Translations under genes and position numbers: made by a program
Shown: positions 1 through 7,840 of the stretch, piece by piece
Numbering within the stretch: the first letter of the stretch is position 1
Layout: each line of letters starts with the position of its first letter
DNA from: Microbacterium sp. BH-3-3-3
GTDB taxonomy: Bacteria; Actinomycetota; Actinomycetes; Actinomycetales; Microbacteriaceae
Length of the DNA: 64,000 nt
Assembly (NCBI RefSeq): GCF_001792815.1
Contig: NZ_CP017674.1
Coordinates: forward strand, 1,860,001 to 1,924,000
Direction: 5' to 3'
Notes under the pieces: generated by a model
What the model was told of the DNA's origin: nothing
The model's input: only the letters and a program-made list of their open reading frames with translations
The model's database searches: none

Positions 1-1523
1 AACAGCGCCGGCTCCAGACCGTGCCAGAGCGCGAGGTGGTACGGGTACTCGGGCGCGGGAACGCCGGCCGTCGCCTCGGGCAGCTCGTCGGCGTAGGGCG
101 CGAGCCAGTGGTCGACGATCGGAGCGAGGAAACCGAGCGCGAGCGAGGCCGCCGACAGCAGCACAGGGGCCGAGAGGAAGCCGATGGGCGGGTCGGGCCA
201 CTCGGTCTTCTCGACGTCGCGCTTGGTCCAGTACGCACCCCAGAGGAACCGGATGCCGTACGCCGCCGTCAGAGCGGAACCCAACACGATGCCGATCAGG
301 GCGACGAGACCCCATCCGGCGCCGCCCTCGGCCTCGTGCAGCAGGGCGGTGAGAGCAGTCTCTTTCGCGACGAAGCCCAACGTGGGGATGACGCCGGCCA
401 TCGACGCGATCGCGATGAACGAGGCCGTGGCCATGACCGGGGCCTGGCGTCCGACACCCGAGAGCTCGCCGATGTCACGCGTGGAGAGCTGACGGTCGAT
501 GACGCCGACCACGAGGAACAGGCACGACTTGAACAGAGCGTGGCTGAGCAGCAGGGCGACGCCCGCGAGGGCGGCATCGCGCGTTCCGTAGCCCAGCATG
601 ACGGTGAGGAAGCCGAGCTGGCTGACCGTACCGAAGGCCAGGATGCGCTTCAGGTCGCGTTCGCGCAGCGCCTGGAAACCGCCCAGCAGCATGGTGAAGA
701 CACCGAGGGTGATCAGCGTCGGGCGCCAGAACGGGGTGTCGGCGAAGCCGGGGGCGAGCCGCGCGATGAGGTAGATGCCGGCCTTCACCATGGCGGCGGC
801 GTGGAGGTAGGCGCTCACCGGGGTGGGAGCGGCCATGGCGCCGGGGAGCCAGAAGTGGAAGGGGAAGATAGCCGATTTGCTCAGCGCGCCCACGAGCAGC
901 AGCAGCACGGCGATGTCGACGACCGTCCCCACGGGGGGATCGGCGAGGATCGCCGACAGGCTCGAGGTGCCCGCCTGCACCACCAGCAGCACCACGCCGA
1001 TCAGCATGACCAGGCCGCCGAGGGTCGTCACGAGCAGCGCCTGGAGGGCGGCACGGCGACTCGCCGCACGACCGTGGTAGTAGCCGATGAGCAGGTACGA
1101 CAGCACGCTCGTGGCTTCCCACAGCATGACGAGCACGACGATGTCGTCGGTGAGCACGAGGCCGTACATCGCGCCGGCGAAGGCCAGCAGCACGGCCGAG
1201 AACTGCCCGACGCCCTGCGTCTTGCCGCGGAAGTACCAGCGGCAGTAGAGCATGACGAGCGCACCGACGCCCGTGACGACGAGGGTCAGCAGCCAGCCCA
1301 GCACGTCCATGCGCATCGAGAGCGAGACGCCCAGCGCGGGAATCCACTGGTATTCCTCGAACGGAATGTCTCCGCCGAAGACCGACGCGGCCTGCACGAT
1401 GGCGAAGGCGAAGGCGAGTGCCGGAAGCACTGCCGCGACGTAGAACGCCCGAGCTCCGATGCGTGAGACGAGCCACGGGAGCAGGAGCGGGAGAGCCGCG
1501 AAGGCGCCGAGGAATATCAGCAT
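1..1523 (-). CDS. mrpA: Na+/H+ antiporter subunit A (MrpA/MnhA), 3' end beyond the window
   Basis: About 507 N-terminal codons are visible; the C-terminus lies off the left edge. The protein is a very hydrophobic multi-pass membrane protein of the proton-conducting NADH-quinone-oxidoreductase-like family. It contains the family-typical stretches LMLWEATSVLSYLLIGYY, PFHFWLPGAMAAPTPVSAYLHAA and MVKAGIYLIARL, and the KRILAFGTVSQLGFL segment. In the Mrp complex the A subunit forms a proton/cation path in the plasma membrane and supports Na+/pH homeostasis. The ATG at 1523 follows an AGGAGG Shine-Dalgarno at 1531-1536, and a minus-strand TAGAAT -10 lies near 1583-1588. It is normally the first gene of an mrpA(B)CDEFG operon, which would continue leftward. 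The length and the AAPTPVSA motif favour MrpA over MrpD or NuoL/M, but the missing C-terminus leaves some doubt. Confidence 0.85.
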   Translation of the reverse strand, partial: MLIFLGAFAALPLLLPWLVSRIGARAFYVAAVLPALAFAFAIVQAASVFGGDIPFEEYQWIPALGVSLSMRMDVLGWLLTLVVTGVGALVMLYCRWYFRGKTQGVGQFSAVLLAFAGAMYGLVLTDDIVVLVMLWEATSVLSYLLIGYYHGRAASRRAALQALLVTTLGGLVMLIGVVLLVVQAGTSSLSAILADPPVGTVVDIAVLLLLVGALSKSAIFPFHFWLPGAMAAPTPVSAYLHAAAMVKAGIYLIARLAPGFADTPFWRPTLITLGVFTMLLGGFQALRERDLKRILAFGTVSQLGFLTVMLGYGTRDAALAGVALLLSHALFKSCLFLVVGVIDRQLSTRDIGELSGVGRQAPVMATASFIAIASMAGVIPTLGFVAKETALTALLHEAEGGAGWGLVALIGIVLGSALTAAYGIRFLWGAYWTKRDVEKTEWPDPPIGFLSAPVLLSAASLALGFLAPIVDHWLAPYADELPEATAGVPAPEYPYHLALWHGLEPAL

Positions 1524-1621
1524 GGTCGGGCCTCCTCGGGTGTCGACGGGCGGAGTGCCCGGGCTCTCGGGGTGTCGTGACTATTCTATGCGGAGCATGA
1601 GACTCGTCGCTGCCCGCGACC

Positions 1622-2671
1622 TCATGTGGTACGCGGCGGCGCGGTCGTCGTGCCCTCGCGGAACGTGCACGACAACCGCAGACCCGAGGGCACGGCATCC
1701 TCGAGCATCGCGGCGACGGCCTCGCCGGCCGCGCGGCCCTTGGCAGTGGCCGGCTGCACCAGCGTCGTGAGGACGTGCGGCGCCAGGCCGTCGACGACGA
1801 CGCCGTCGAACCCCGTCACGCTGACGTCGTCGGGAACCCGAAGGCCCGCCTCTTCGGCGGCGCGGATGACCCCGGCCGCCAGCAGGTCGCTCTGCGCGAT
1901 CACCGCGGTGGGGCGATTCGCGGGGTCGGCGAAGAGCGTGCGTCCGGCGATCGCGCCCTCGTCGATCGAGCTGGTGGCCGCGGCCAGCGCGGGCGCGTCG
2001 GGGAACACGCGACGGGCCCCGGCCAGTCGATCGGCGGTGACGTCGACGCGCACGACCTCGTCGGACGCGATCCAGCCCCGCCGCCGCGACGTGTCGATCG
2101 GCAGGGTGACGAGAACGACGTCGCGGTGCCCGAGGTCGGCCAGGTGTTCGGCGGCGGCGGACTGCGCCTCGGTGTTGTCGAGCAGCACGCGCGGGATCCC
2201 CTCGCCGGCGTCGCCCTCGACGACGACGACCGGGATGCCGCGTCCGCGGACGATCTCGAGCGAGTCGCGCATGCGGGGGCTGCACCCGATCAGCACGGCG
2301 GCGTCGATGGGCGCGGTGTGCAGCGACGGCTCGCTCACCGTCTCACCGTCGTCGCGCAGCAGCAGCAAGGCCGCGCCCAGGCGCGAGACCCCGTCGGCGA
2401 GGCCGTCCATCATGTGCGTCGTCACCGGGTCGAGGAAGGCGGTTCCAAGGTGCTGGTCGAAGACGACGCCGACGATGCCCGACCGTCCGCGCCGCAGAGA
2501 GGCCGCGCGCGGGTCGGGCCCGGTGTAGCCGAGACTCTGCGCCGCGGCGAGCACGCGTGCCCGGGTGGCCTCCGAGGTGGGGGTCTTGCCACTGAAGACC
2601 ACCGAGGCGGTCGACGGCGAGACGCCCGCCTCGCGGGCGACGTCGCTGATGGTGGCGCGTCGGGTGCTCAC
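1622..2671 (-). CDS. LacI-family transcriptional regulator
   Basis: 349 residues. The N-terminal helix-turn-helix and hinge (about residues 5-60) are canonical: ATISDVAREAGVSPSTASVV, then the hinge around YTGPDPRAASLRRGRS. A periplasmic-binding-protein-like effector domain follows. It starts at GTG 2671; a minus-strand TACGAT box ends 6 bases upstream (2678-2683), so the mRNA is probably leaderless. It is divergent from an MFS transporter, and the shared spacer holds two perfect copies of a 12-bp palindrome. It therefore probably represses itself and the transporter in response to a sugar or related small molecule, whose identity cannot be read from the sequence. Confidence 0.9.
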   Translation of the reverse strand: MSTRRATISDVAREAGVSPSTASVVFSGKTPTSEATRARVLAAAQSLGYTGPDPRAASLRRGRSGIVGVVFDQHLGTAFLDPVTTHMMDGLADGVSRLGAALLLLRDDGETVSEPSLHTAPIDAAVLIGCSPRMRDSLEIVRGRGIPVVVVEGDAGEGIPRVLLDNTEAQSAAAEHLADLGHRDVVLVTLPIDTSRRRGWIASDEVVRVDVTADRLAGARRVFPDAPALAAATSSIDEGAIAGRTLFADPANRPTAVIAQSDLLAAGVIRAAEEAGLRVPDDVSVTGFDGVVVDGLAPHVLTTLVQPATAKGRAAGEAVAAMLEDAVPSGLRLSCTFREGTTTAPPRTT

Positions 2672-2703
2672 GGGCCGATCGTAACCCGCGACACGCGCGC
2701 TTC

Positions 2704-2735
2704 CGAATCGATTCGATCGACGTCGAATCGATTCG
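2704..2735. promoter_or_regulatory. Double LacI-type operator
   Basis: The perfect palindrome CGAATCGATTCG occurs twice, at 2704-2715 and 2724-2735, exactly 20 bp apart. The second copy ends one base before the -10-like TACAGT (2737-2742) of the MFS gene, and both lie in the 77-bp divergent spacer. Central-CG palindromes are the usual binding sites of LacI-family dimers. Assignment to the adjacent regulator is inferred from position. Confidence 0.8.
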
Positions 2736-2748
2736 GTACAGTGGCGCC

Positions 2749-3984
2749 ATGCATTCCACGCTGACCCGGTCCCAACTCGTGCGTTGGCACGTCGCGATCT
2801 GCGCCATCTTCCTCGCGAGCGGACTCAGCATCTCGACCTGGGCCTCGCGCGTGCCGGCGATCCGCGAGTCCCTCGGCATCGAGAACTCCGGCGTCGGGCT
2901 CCTGCTGCTCGGCATGGGCGTGGCATCCATCATCGGACTCTCCATCGCCCCCGCCGTCATGGCCCGCATCGGCGCCCGCACGGGAATGCTCGTCGCGCTG
3001 GTGCTCGTGGGCGTGGGCCTGGCCATCATCGGCTTCGGCACCGACTCCCTGCAGCTCTTCGCCGTCGCGCTCGTGGGACTCGCGCTGTTCGGGTTCGGCA
3101 ACGGCGCCGTCGACGTGATGATGAACGTCGAGGGCGCCGCCCTCGAGAAGGCCACGGGCCGCACGATCATGCCCCTGCTGCACGCCTTCTTCAGCTTCGG
3201 AACGGTGATCGGCGCCGCCCTCGGCTTCGTCGCCGTGCGCTTCGACATCCCGGTCGTCGCGCACTGCGTGGCCATGGGCCTGGTCATCGTCGTGGTGGCG
3301 TTCGTCTCGGTCGCCAACGTTCCCCGCGCAGAGGTCGCGATGGACGCCCCCGTCGCCGAGGAGCGCGCTCACTGGCGCGAGCGCCTCGTGGTCTCGCTGC
3401 AGGCCTGGCGCGAGCCGCGCACCTACACGCTCGGCGTGATCATGCTGGGCATGGCGTTCGCCGAGGGCAGCGCGAACGACTGGCTCCCCTCGGCCGTCGT
3501 CTACGGTCACGGAGCACCCGAAGAAGCCGGCCCCGCCGTGCTCGCGGTGTTCTCGGTCGCGATGACCGTCGGACGCATCGCCGGCGGACCGGTGGTCGAT
3601 CGTCTCGGTCGCGTGCTGGTGCTGCGGGTGCTGGCGGCCACCGCGGCCGCGGGCCTGCTGCTGTTCATCCTCGCGCCGTTCGGCCCGTGGGTGTTCGTGG
3701 GCGCGGCACTGTGGGGTCTCGGTGCCTCCCTCGGCTTCCCGATCGGCATGTCGGCCGCCGCCGACGACCCCGCCAAGGCCGCCTCGCGCGTGGCCGCCGC
3801 GGCGACCATCGGGTACGTCGCGTTCCTCTGCGGTCCCCCGATCCTCGGATGGATCGGCGACCACATCGGGCTGCTCAACACGCTGCTCATCGTGGTCGGC
3901 CTGATCGTGGCATCCGGTCTCTTCTCGGGCGCGGCCAAGCCGCTCGTCGTCGAGAGCGCCGAGGCCGAGAAGGCCCGCCGCTGA
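2749..3984 (+). CDS. MFS transporter
   Basis: 411 residues with about 12 hydrophobic segments and a short cytoplasmic tail, typical of a 12-TM major facilitator permease. The first half carries FGFGNGAVDVMMNVEGAALE, the pattern of the YbjJ/FucP-like branch (GxxxGxxDVxxN). It starts at ATG 2749, seven bases after TACAGT (2737-2742), with no recognisable Shine-Dalgarno, consistent with leaderless expression. The divergent LacI regulator and double operator suggest substrate-controlled expression. The substrate is unknown; a sugar or sugar-like compound is an inference from the regulator class. Confidence 0.85.
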   Translation: MHSTLTRSQLVRWHVAICAIFLASGLSISTWASRVPAIRESLGIENSGVGLLLLGMGVASIIGLSIAPAVMARIGARTGMLVALVLVGVGLAIIGFGTDSLQLFAVALVGLALFGFGNGAVDVMMNVEGAALEKATGRTIMPLLHAFFSFGTVIGAALGFVAVRFDIPVVAHCVAMGLVIVVVAFVSVANVPRAEVAMDAPVAEERAHWRERLVVSLQAWREPRTYTLGVIMLGMAFAEGSANDWLPSAVVYGHGAPEEAGPAVLAVFSVAMTVGRIAGGPVVDRLGRVLVLRVLAATAAAGLLLFILAPFGPWVFVGAALWGLGASLGFPIGMSAAADDPAKAASRVAAAATIGYVAFLCGPPILGWIGDHIGLLNTLLIVVGLIVASGLFSGAAKPLVVESAEAEKARR

Positions 3985-4004
3985 TACCCGGCGGCGAGCG
4001 CGAT

Positions 4005-4058
4005 TAGGCTCGACGGGTGCGTCTCGTCAGGCCGCTCCACGGCATGAGGCCCGCGTGA
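4005..4058 (+). other. Leaderless start relic resembling the 5' end of nucS
   Basis: TAGGCT (4005-4010), six bases, then GTG at 4017 opens a 13-codon frame that stops at 4058 and begins V-R-L-V. The real nucS start (5153) has the same layout: TACCGT, six bases, then GTG and V-R-L-V-I. The TA module and VOC gene lie between the two. The likely reading is that the original nucS start was separated from its gene by an insertion. A chance short frame cannot be excluded. Confidence 0.4.
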
Positions 4059-4118
4059 GTTCGCCTTGCCGCCTGCTCTTTCTGGGCGACAGTCCGAATT
4101 TCGTATAACATAAATGCT

Positions 4119-4376
4119 ATGGCTGAGCATGAGGCGATCAACGGCGTTCCCGTGACCGAGGAACAGATCGAAGCCTGGGCGAACGAGGCCGAGGCGGGAT
4201 ACGACGTCGCGACGCTGAAGAAGCGCGGCCGAGGCCGTCCGGGCCGAGGCTCCGAACCCTCGCAAGTCGTGGCGTTGCGTCTCACCGCAGACGAGATGGC
4301 CGCGTTGGATGCGCGTGCGGCGCGCGAGGGCAAATCCCGCTCGGAGGTGCTCCGCGAGGCCCTGTCCGTCGCGTGA
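4119..4376 (+). CDS. Ribbon-helix-helix (CopG-type) antitoxin
   Basis: 85 residues. The C-terminal half has the ribbon-helix-helix pattern: a beta strand (VVALRLTADEMAALDARA) followed by helix-turn-helix (REGKSRSEVLREALSVA). A basic RGRGRPGRG linker sits in front. Its stop overlaps the start of the next small gene by 4 bases (GTGA), the usual arrangement of a type II antitoxin-toxin operon. RHH antitoxins bind their own promoter as dimers; the AT-rich stretch at about 4095-4115 just upstream is the likely site. The role is inferred from fold and partner. Confidence 0.75.
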   Translation: MAEHEAINGVPVTEEQIEAWANEAEAGYDVATLKKRGRGRPGRGSEPSQVVALRLTADEMAALDARAAREGKSRSEVLREALSVA

Positions 4377-4612
4377 GAATCCACCCCGCCGCCGTCAAGC
4401 ACGGGATAGAGGCCGAAGACGCGCGCCAGGCGGCCGAGTGGGCGGTATGGGTCGAGGACCTCGACGACGACAGTCCGGCCAGGCAGCTTCGCCTCGGTTT
4501 CGATACACGCGGTCGCTTGCTGGAGACGGTGGTACTCGTCTTCGACAGCGGCAGCGAGATGGTCATCCACGCGATGAAGGCTCGTCCGCAGTATGTCGCC
4601 CTGCTCGACTGA
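4373..4612 (+). CDS. Small BrnT/RelE-like toxin partner
   Basis: 79 residues with GTG start 4373 translationally coupled to the RHH gene. It begins with an IHPAAVKHGI segment, continues with an acidic helix and beta strands (LRLGFDTRG, LLETVVLVFDSGSEMVIHAM), and ends R-P-Q-Y. This layout (N-terminal H-x2-K-HG helix, GRLLE.VV strand, IHAM.AR.. end) is seen in actinobacterial small toxins paired with RHH antitoxins and recalls BrnT/DUF4258 RNases. Toxicity and RNase activity are inferred, not shown by a diagnostic active site. Confidence 0.6.
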   Translation: MRIHPAAVKHGIEAEDARQAAEWAVWVEDLDDDSPARQLRLGFDTRGRLLETVVLVFDSGSEMVIHAMKARPQYVALLD

Positions 4613-4644
4613 CGTGGCACAACGGAGGTTTGAGTCCATCGCCA

Positions 4645-5079
4645 TCAGTAACGCTCGGTGGAGCGACGACCGAGCGAGGCCTGGAAGCGCACGAGATACC
4701 CGTCGGGGTCGGTAACGAGGAACTGCTCGACTCCGGCCTCTTCGTTGTCGCCGATGCGGTACCACTTCATCTCGGGGTCCATGAAGAGCGGGTGACCAGC
4801 TTCTCGGAGAGACGAGAGGATCGGTCCAAGGTCGGGGACAGTGATCTGAAAGTTGACCCCGCGTCCCAACGGACGGTCGAGCGGTGCGGTGATCCAGTCT
4901 CGGCCGATGCCTTGCTGCTCAAGCATCACGTGCGCACCACCGCGCGAGAGGTAGGCGAACCCTTCGTCCTCACGTGCGTAGTCGACGGCGAAGCCGCAGA
5001 GCTCACACCAGAACGTAAGGCTCCTGCTGATGTCCGCAACCAGGAGTTCGGGAACCAGAGAGGGGCTGTCGGCGCTCAC
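4645..5079 (-). CDS. VOC-family protein (glyoxalase / bleomycin-resistance-like)
   Basis: About 144 residues from GTG 5079. It shows the two-module VOC pattern: PELLVADISRSLTFWCELCGF opening, GGAHVMLEQ, then VNFQITVPDL and the closing strand EQFLVTDPDGYLVRFQ. The closest look is bleomycin-resistance or fosfomycin-type binding proteins, but such short VOC proteins also include lyases and dioxygenases, so the ligand is open. It lies on the opposite strand between the toxin-antitoxin pair and nucS and is part of the segment that seems inserted in front of nucS. Confidence 0.75.
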   Translation of the reverse strand: MSADSPSLVPELLVADISRSLTFWCELCGFAVDYAREDEGFAYLSRGGAHVMLEQQGIGRDWITAPLDRPLGRGVNFQITVPDLGPILSSLREAGHPLFMDPEMKWYRIGDNEEAGVEQFLVTDPDGYLVRFQASLGRRSTERY

Positions 5080-5152
5080 TGCTTCATGCTGACAGAGACC
5101 CCGCGCACCATGGTGTCGGCCGGAGGTGAGCACGCCCGGGTACCGTGGAGCG

Positions 5153-5848
5153 GTGAGACTCGTCATCGCCCGTTGCTCCGTCGATTACACCGGCCGACTC
5201 AACGCGCATCTCCCCCTTGCCACCCGCCTGCTCGTGCACAAGGGCGACGGCAGCCTGCTTGTGCACTCCGACGGCGGCTCGTACAAGCCGCTCAACTGGA
5301 TGAGCCCGCCGTGCAGTCTCACGCTCGAACAGCCCGATGAGGCCGACGTCGAAGACGGCGTGATCGAGCGGTGGCGTGTCACCCACGCCAAGACGGGCGA
5401 CGCGCTGCTGGTGCGCATCCACGAGGTCGTCCACGATTCCTCGCACGAGCTCGGCGTCGACCCCGGCCTCATCAAGGACGGCGTCGAAGCCGACCTGCAA
5501 CGTCTGCTGGCCGAGCAGGTCTCGGTCGTCGGCGAGGGCCTGCGACTCGTGCGTCGCGAGTACCCCACGGCGATCGGTCCGGTCGACCTGCTGCTGCGCG
5601 ACGACGCCGGCGGCACCGTCGCGATCGAGGTCAAGCGCCGCGGCGACATCGACGGTGTCGAACAGCTCACGCGCTATCTCGAGCTGCTCAATCGCGACCC
5701 CCTGCTCGCTCCGGTCACCGGCATCTTCGCGGCCCAGGAGATCAAGCCCCAGGCCCGCGTGCTCGCCACCGACCGCGGCATCCGCTGCCTCACCCTCGAC
5801 TACGACGAGATGAAGGGCGTGCAGTCGGGGGCGCCGCGGCTGTTCTGA
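5153..5848 (+). CDS. nucS: Endonuclease NucS (non-canonical mismatch repair)
   Basis: 231 residues. N-terminal dimerisation/DNA-binding part ([20 protein letters not shown] opening, [22 protein letters not shown]). C-terminal RecB-like nuclease with [12 protein letters not shown] then [15 protein letters not shown], supplying the D and E-x-K metal-binding residues. NucS/EndoMS cuts mismatched DNA in Actinobacteria that lack MutS/MutL. The start is GTG 5153, six bases after TACCGT (5141-5146), giving a leaderless message and the family N-terminus; an upstream in-frame GTG at 5126 would add nine unconserved residues. A nucS-like start relic about 1.1 kb upstream suggests the promoter was replaced or duplicated. 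Confidence 0.92.
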   Translation: MRLVIARCSVDYTGRLNAHLPLATRLLVHKGDGSLLVHSDGGSYKPLNWMSPPCSLTLEQPDEADVEDGVIERWRVTHAKTGDALLVRIHEVVHDSSHELGVDPGLIKDGVEADLQRLLAEQVSVVGEGLRLVRREYPTAIGPVDLLLRDDAGGTVAIEVKRRGDIDGVEQLTRYLELLNRDPLLAPVTGIFAAQEIKPQARVLATDRGIRCLTLDYDEMKGVQSGAPRLF

Positions 5849-5904
5849 CGCACTCCACGCGTGGGGAGCGAGCCGGGCCGATGCCGCGCCGGTAGCGTGG
5901 GAGC

Positions 5905-6597
5905 ATGCCCGTACGCTCCCCCTTCTCGTGTGTCCTGTGGGACGTCGACGGCACTCTCGTCGACGCGTCCGAGGGGATCCTCCGTCGCCTGACGATCACC
6001 CTCGAGCACTTCGGACGCACTCCGCCGACGCGGGGAGAACTGTCGCACTGGATCGGGCCGCCCATGTTCGAGTCCTTCCAGGTGAACGTCGGAATGACGC
6101 CCGAGCAGGCCACCGAGGCCGTCACGTTCTATCGCGGTCTCAACCGCAGCGAGGGCTACACCGTCAGCGCACGGCTGTATCCCGGCGTCGGTGAGATCGT
6201 GCACGACCTGCACGCCGCCGGTGTGCCGCAGTCGACGGCCAGCTCGAAGCCCGAGGTGCAGGTCGTGGCCCTGATGGACCACTTCGGTCTCGCCCCCGAC
6301 CTCGAGGCCGTGGTCGGCGCGTCGCTCGACGAACGCACCCTGAGTACGAAGTCCGACATCGTCCGCGAGGCCCTGCGACGACTGGAGGCGCAGGGTGTCG
6401 ACGTCTCGCGCCCCGTGCTGATCGGCGATCGTCACCACGACGTCGAGGGCGGTCGGGATGCCGAGGTGCCCGTGATCTTCGTGCGCTGGGGGTTCAGCTG
6501 GCCGCACGAGTCCGAGGGCGCGCAGGCCGCCGTCGACGACGTCGACCAGTTGCGGGCCCTGCTGCTCGTCGACGACGCCCCCGCCGACCGTGACTGA
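5905..6597 (+). CDS. HAD-superfamily hydrolase (phosphoglycolate-phosphatase-like)
   Basis: 230 residues. HAD motif I is WDVDGTLVD near residue 13 (nucleophile Asp and the second Asp of DxD). A helical cap follows, then motif II around STASSKPE (Thr/Ser), a Lys in motif III, and motif IV at IGDRHHDVEGG. This matches Gph/PhnX-type subfamily I phosphatases acting on small phosphorylated metabolites. TAGCGT (5893-5898) is six bases before ATG 5905, so transcription is probably leaderless. The stop overlaps the next gene by 8 bases, so the two are probably co-transcribed. Confidence 0.85.
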   Translation: MPVRSPFSCVLWDVDGTLVDASEGILRRLTITLEHFGRTPPTRGELSHWIGPPMFESFQVNVGMTPEQATEAVTFYRGLNRSEGYTVSARLYPGVGEIVHDLHAAGVPQSTASSKPEVQVVALMDHFGLAPDLEAVVGASLDERTLSTKSDIVREALRRLEAQGVDVSRPVLIGDRHHDVEGGRDAEVPVIFVRWGFSWPHESEGAQAAVDDVDQLRALLLVDDAPADRD

Positions 6598-7801
6598 CGT
6601 CGCCTGGGCGATCCCCGCGGCGATCGCGCTCACCGGTGGTCTGCTCGTCGCGGCGATCGTCGTGCTGGTCGTTCGGGTGCGTCATCGCTCGCCGCGTGCG
6701 CAGGCGGCGGCGGCCGAGGCCGTCACCGCCGCCGAGGCCGCCCTGCTCGACCTCGATGATGCGGTGAACTCCCTCGACATCGCGTTCGAAGCGGCCGACG
6801 CCCTGCCCGCGAGCGATGCCCCGGCAGATCTGCGTCGGGCGTACACCGCCGCCCAACGCGCTCGCGACCGCGGGTTCTCCGACGTCTCGTCGCTGCGACG
6901 GGGCGCGGTCGTCCCCGCGCGACGACGTGTCGAGGCCGAGCGGCTGCGCGCCGGGCTCGTGTCGCAGCTCGCTCGCGTCGAGGCGACACGCGCGCAGCTC
7001 GCCGCGTGGTCGACGGCGCAGCGCACCCCGGCCGCGCTCGTCGCAGCCGCACGTCGGCGCCGCGACGAGGCCGTCACCTCGGCCGGCGACCCGGCCCCGC
7101 TGCTCGCGGCACTGGGCGACCGCTTCGACGCCGACGATTGGCGCGACGCCGCCCTCTCGGCGCGGGCCGGCCATGCCGCACTGATCGAGGCCGATACCGA
7201 GATCGACCGCGCTGCGGCACGTGACGCCGATGTCGCAACCGTGATGATGCACCTGCACCGCTCGACCGACGCCACCCGCCGAGCCGGACGCCACCTGCGT
7301 GCCGTGGAGGACTCCCACCGCATCGCCCTGCAGGCCGCCGACAACGTCACCGCCGAGCTGGCTGCGGCCCGCGCCGAACTGGGCGCGGCGATCGAGCTCG
7401 CGACCGCCCGCGCCGACGCGTGCGCGCCCGGCGCGCAGGCGCGTCTGCTCTCCGTGGTCCGCGACCTCGACGACGCGGCCGCCCACGCTCCCCGTCGCCC
7501 GCGCACCGCCGTCGAAACTGTGGCGCGGGTGCGCGAGGTGCGCGACGACGCCCTCGGCGAGGCGCCGAGCACCCGGAATCGGCTCGAGGTCGCCCGCACG
7601 GCCCTGCCCGGAACCCTCGCCTGCGCGCGTGCCGCCCTCGCCGCGGCCGACGCGCGCGAGGGCGTTCTGGCCATCGACGCCCGACTGCGCCTCGAGACCG
7701 CGCGTCGCGAGTTGGCAGCGGCCCGGGCGGCCACCGACGCGGTCGTCGCCCTGGCCAACGCGCGCGCCGCCTGGCACGCCGTATCCTCGGCCGAGCTCTG
7801 A
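6590..7801 (+). CDS. Membrane-anchored, alanine-rich coiled-coil protein of unknown function
   Basis: 403 residues starting at GTG 6590. One N-terminal transmembrane helix (about residues 5-30) with a short basic stretch after it (RVRHRSPR), then about 370 residues almost entirely Ala/Arg/Glu/Asp-rich with heptad-like spacing. This predicts long cytoplasmic or surface-exposed helices. No catalytic motif is visible. It is coupled to the HAD phosphatase by an 8-base overlap. Its composition suggests a structural or scaffold protein, but no function can be assigned. Confidence 0.6.
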   Translation: MTDVAWAIPAAIALTGGLLVAAIVVLVVRVRHRSPRAQAAAAEAVTAAEAALLDLDDAVNSLDIAFEAADALPASDAPADLRRAYTAAQRARDRGFSDVSSLRRGAVVPARRRVEAERLRAGLVSQLARVEATRAQLAAWSTAQRTPAALVAAARRRRDEAVTSAGDPAPLLAALGDRFDADDWRDAALSARAGHAALIEADTEIDRAAARDADVATVMMHLHRSTDATRRAGRHLRAVEDSHRIALQAADNVTAELAAARAELGAAIELATARADACAPGAQARLLSVVRDLDDAAAHAPRRPRTAVETVARVREVRDDALGEAPSTRNRLEVARTALPGTLACARAALAAADAREGVLAIDARLRLETARRELAAARAATDAVVALANARAAWHAVSSAEL

Positions 7802-7840
7802 GCGAGAGGCCGAGAGCGGCCTTGCCCTATCTTTAGCGGC

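Noticed and set aside
21..1466. Long plus-strand frame of about 480 codons opposite mrpA
   Set aside because: Arg/Gln/Asp/His-rich low-complexity product with no domain; it is the antisense of the mrpA coding strand.
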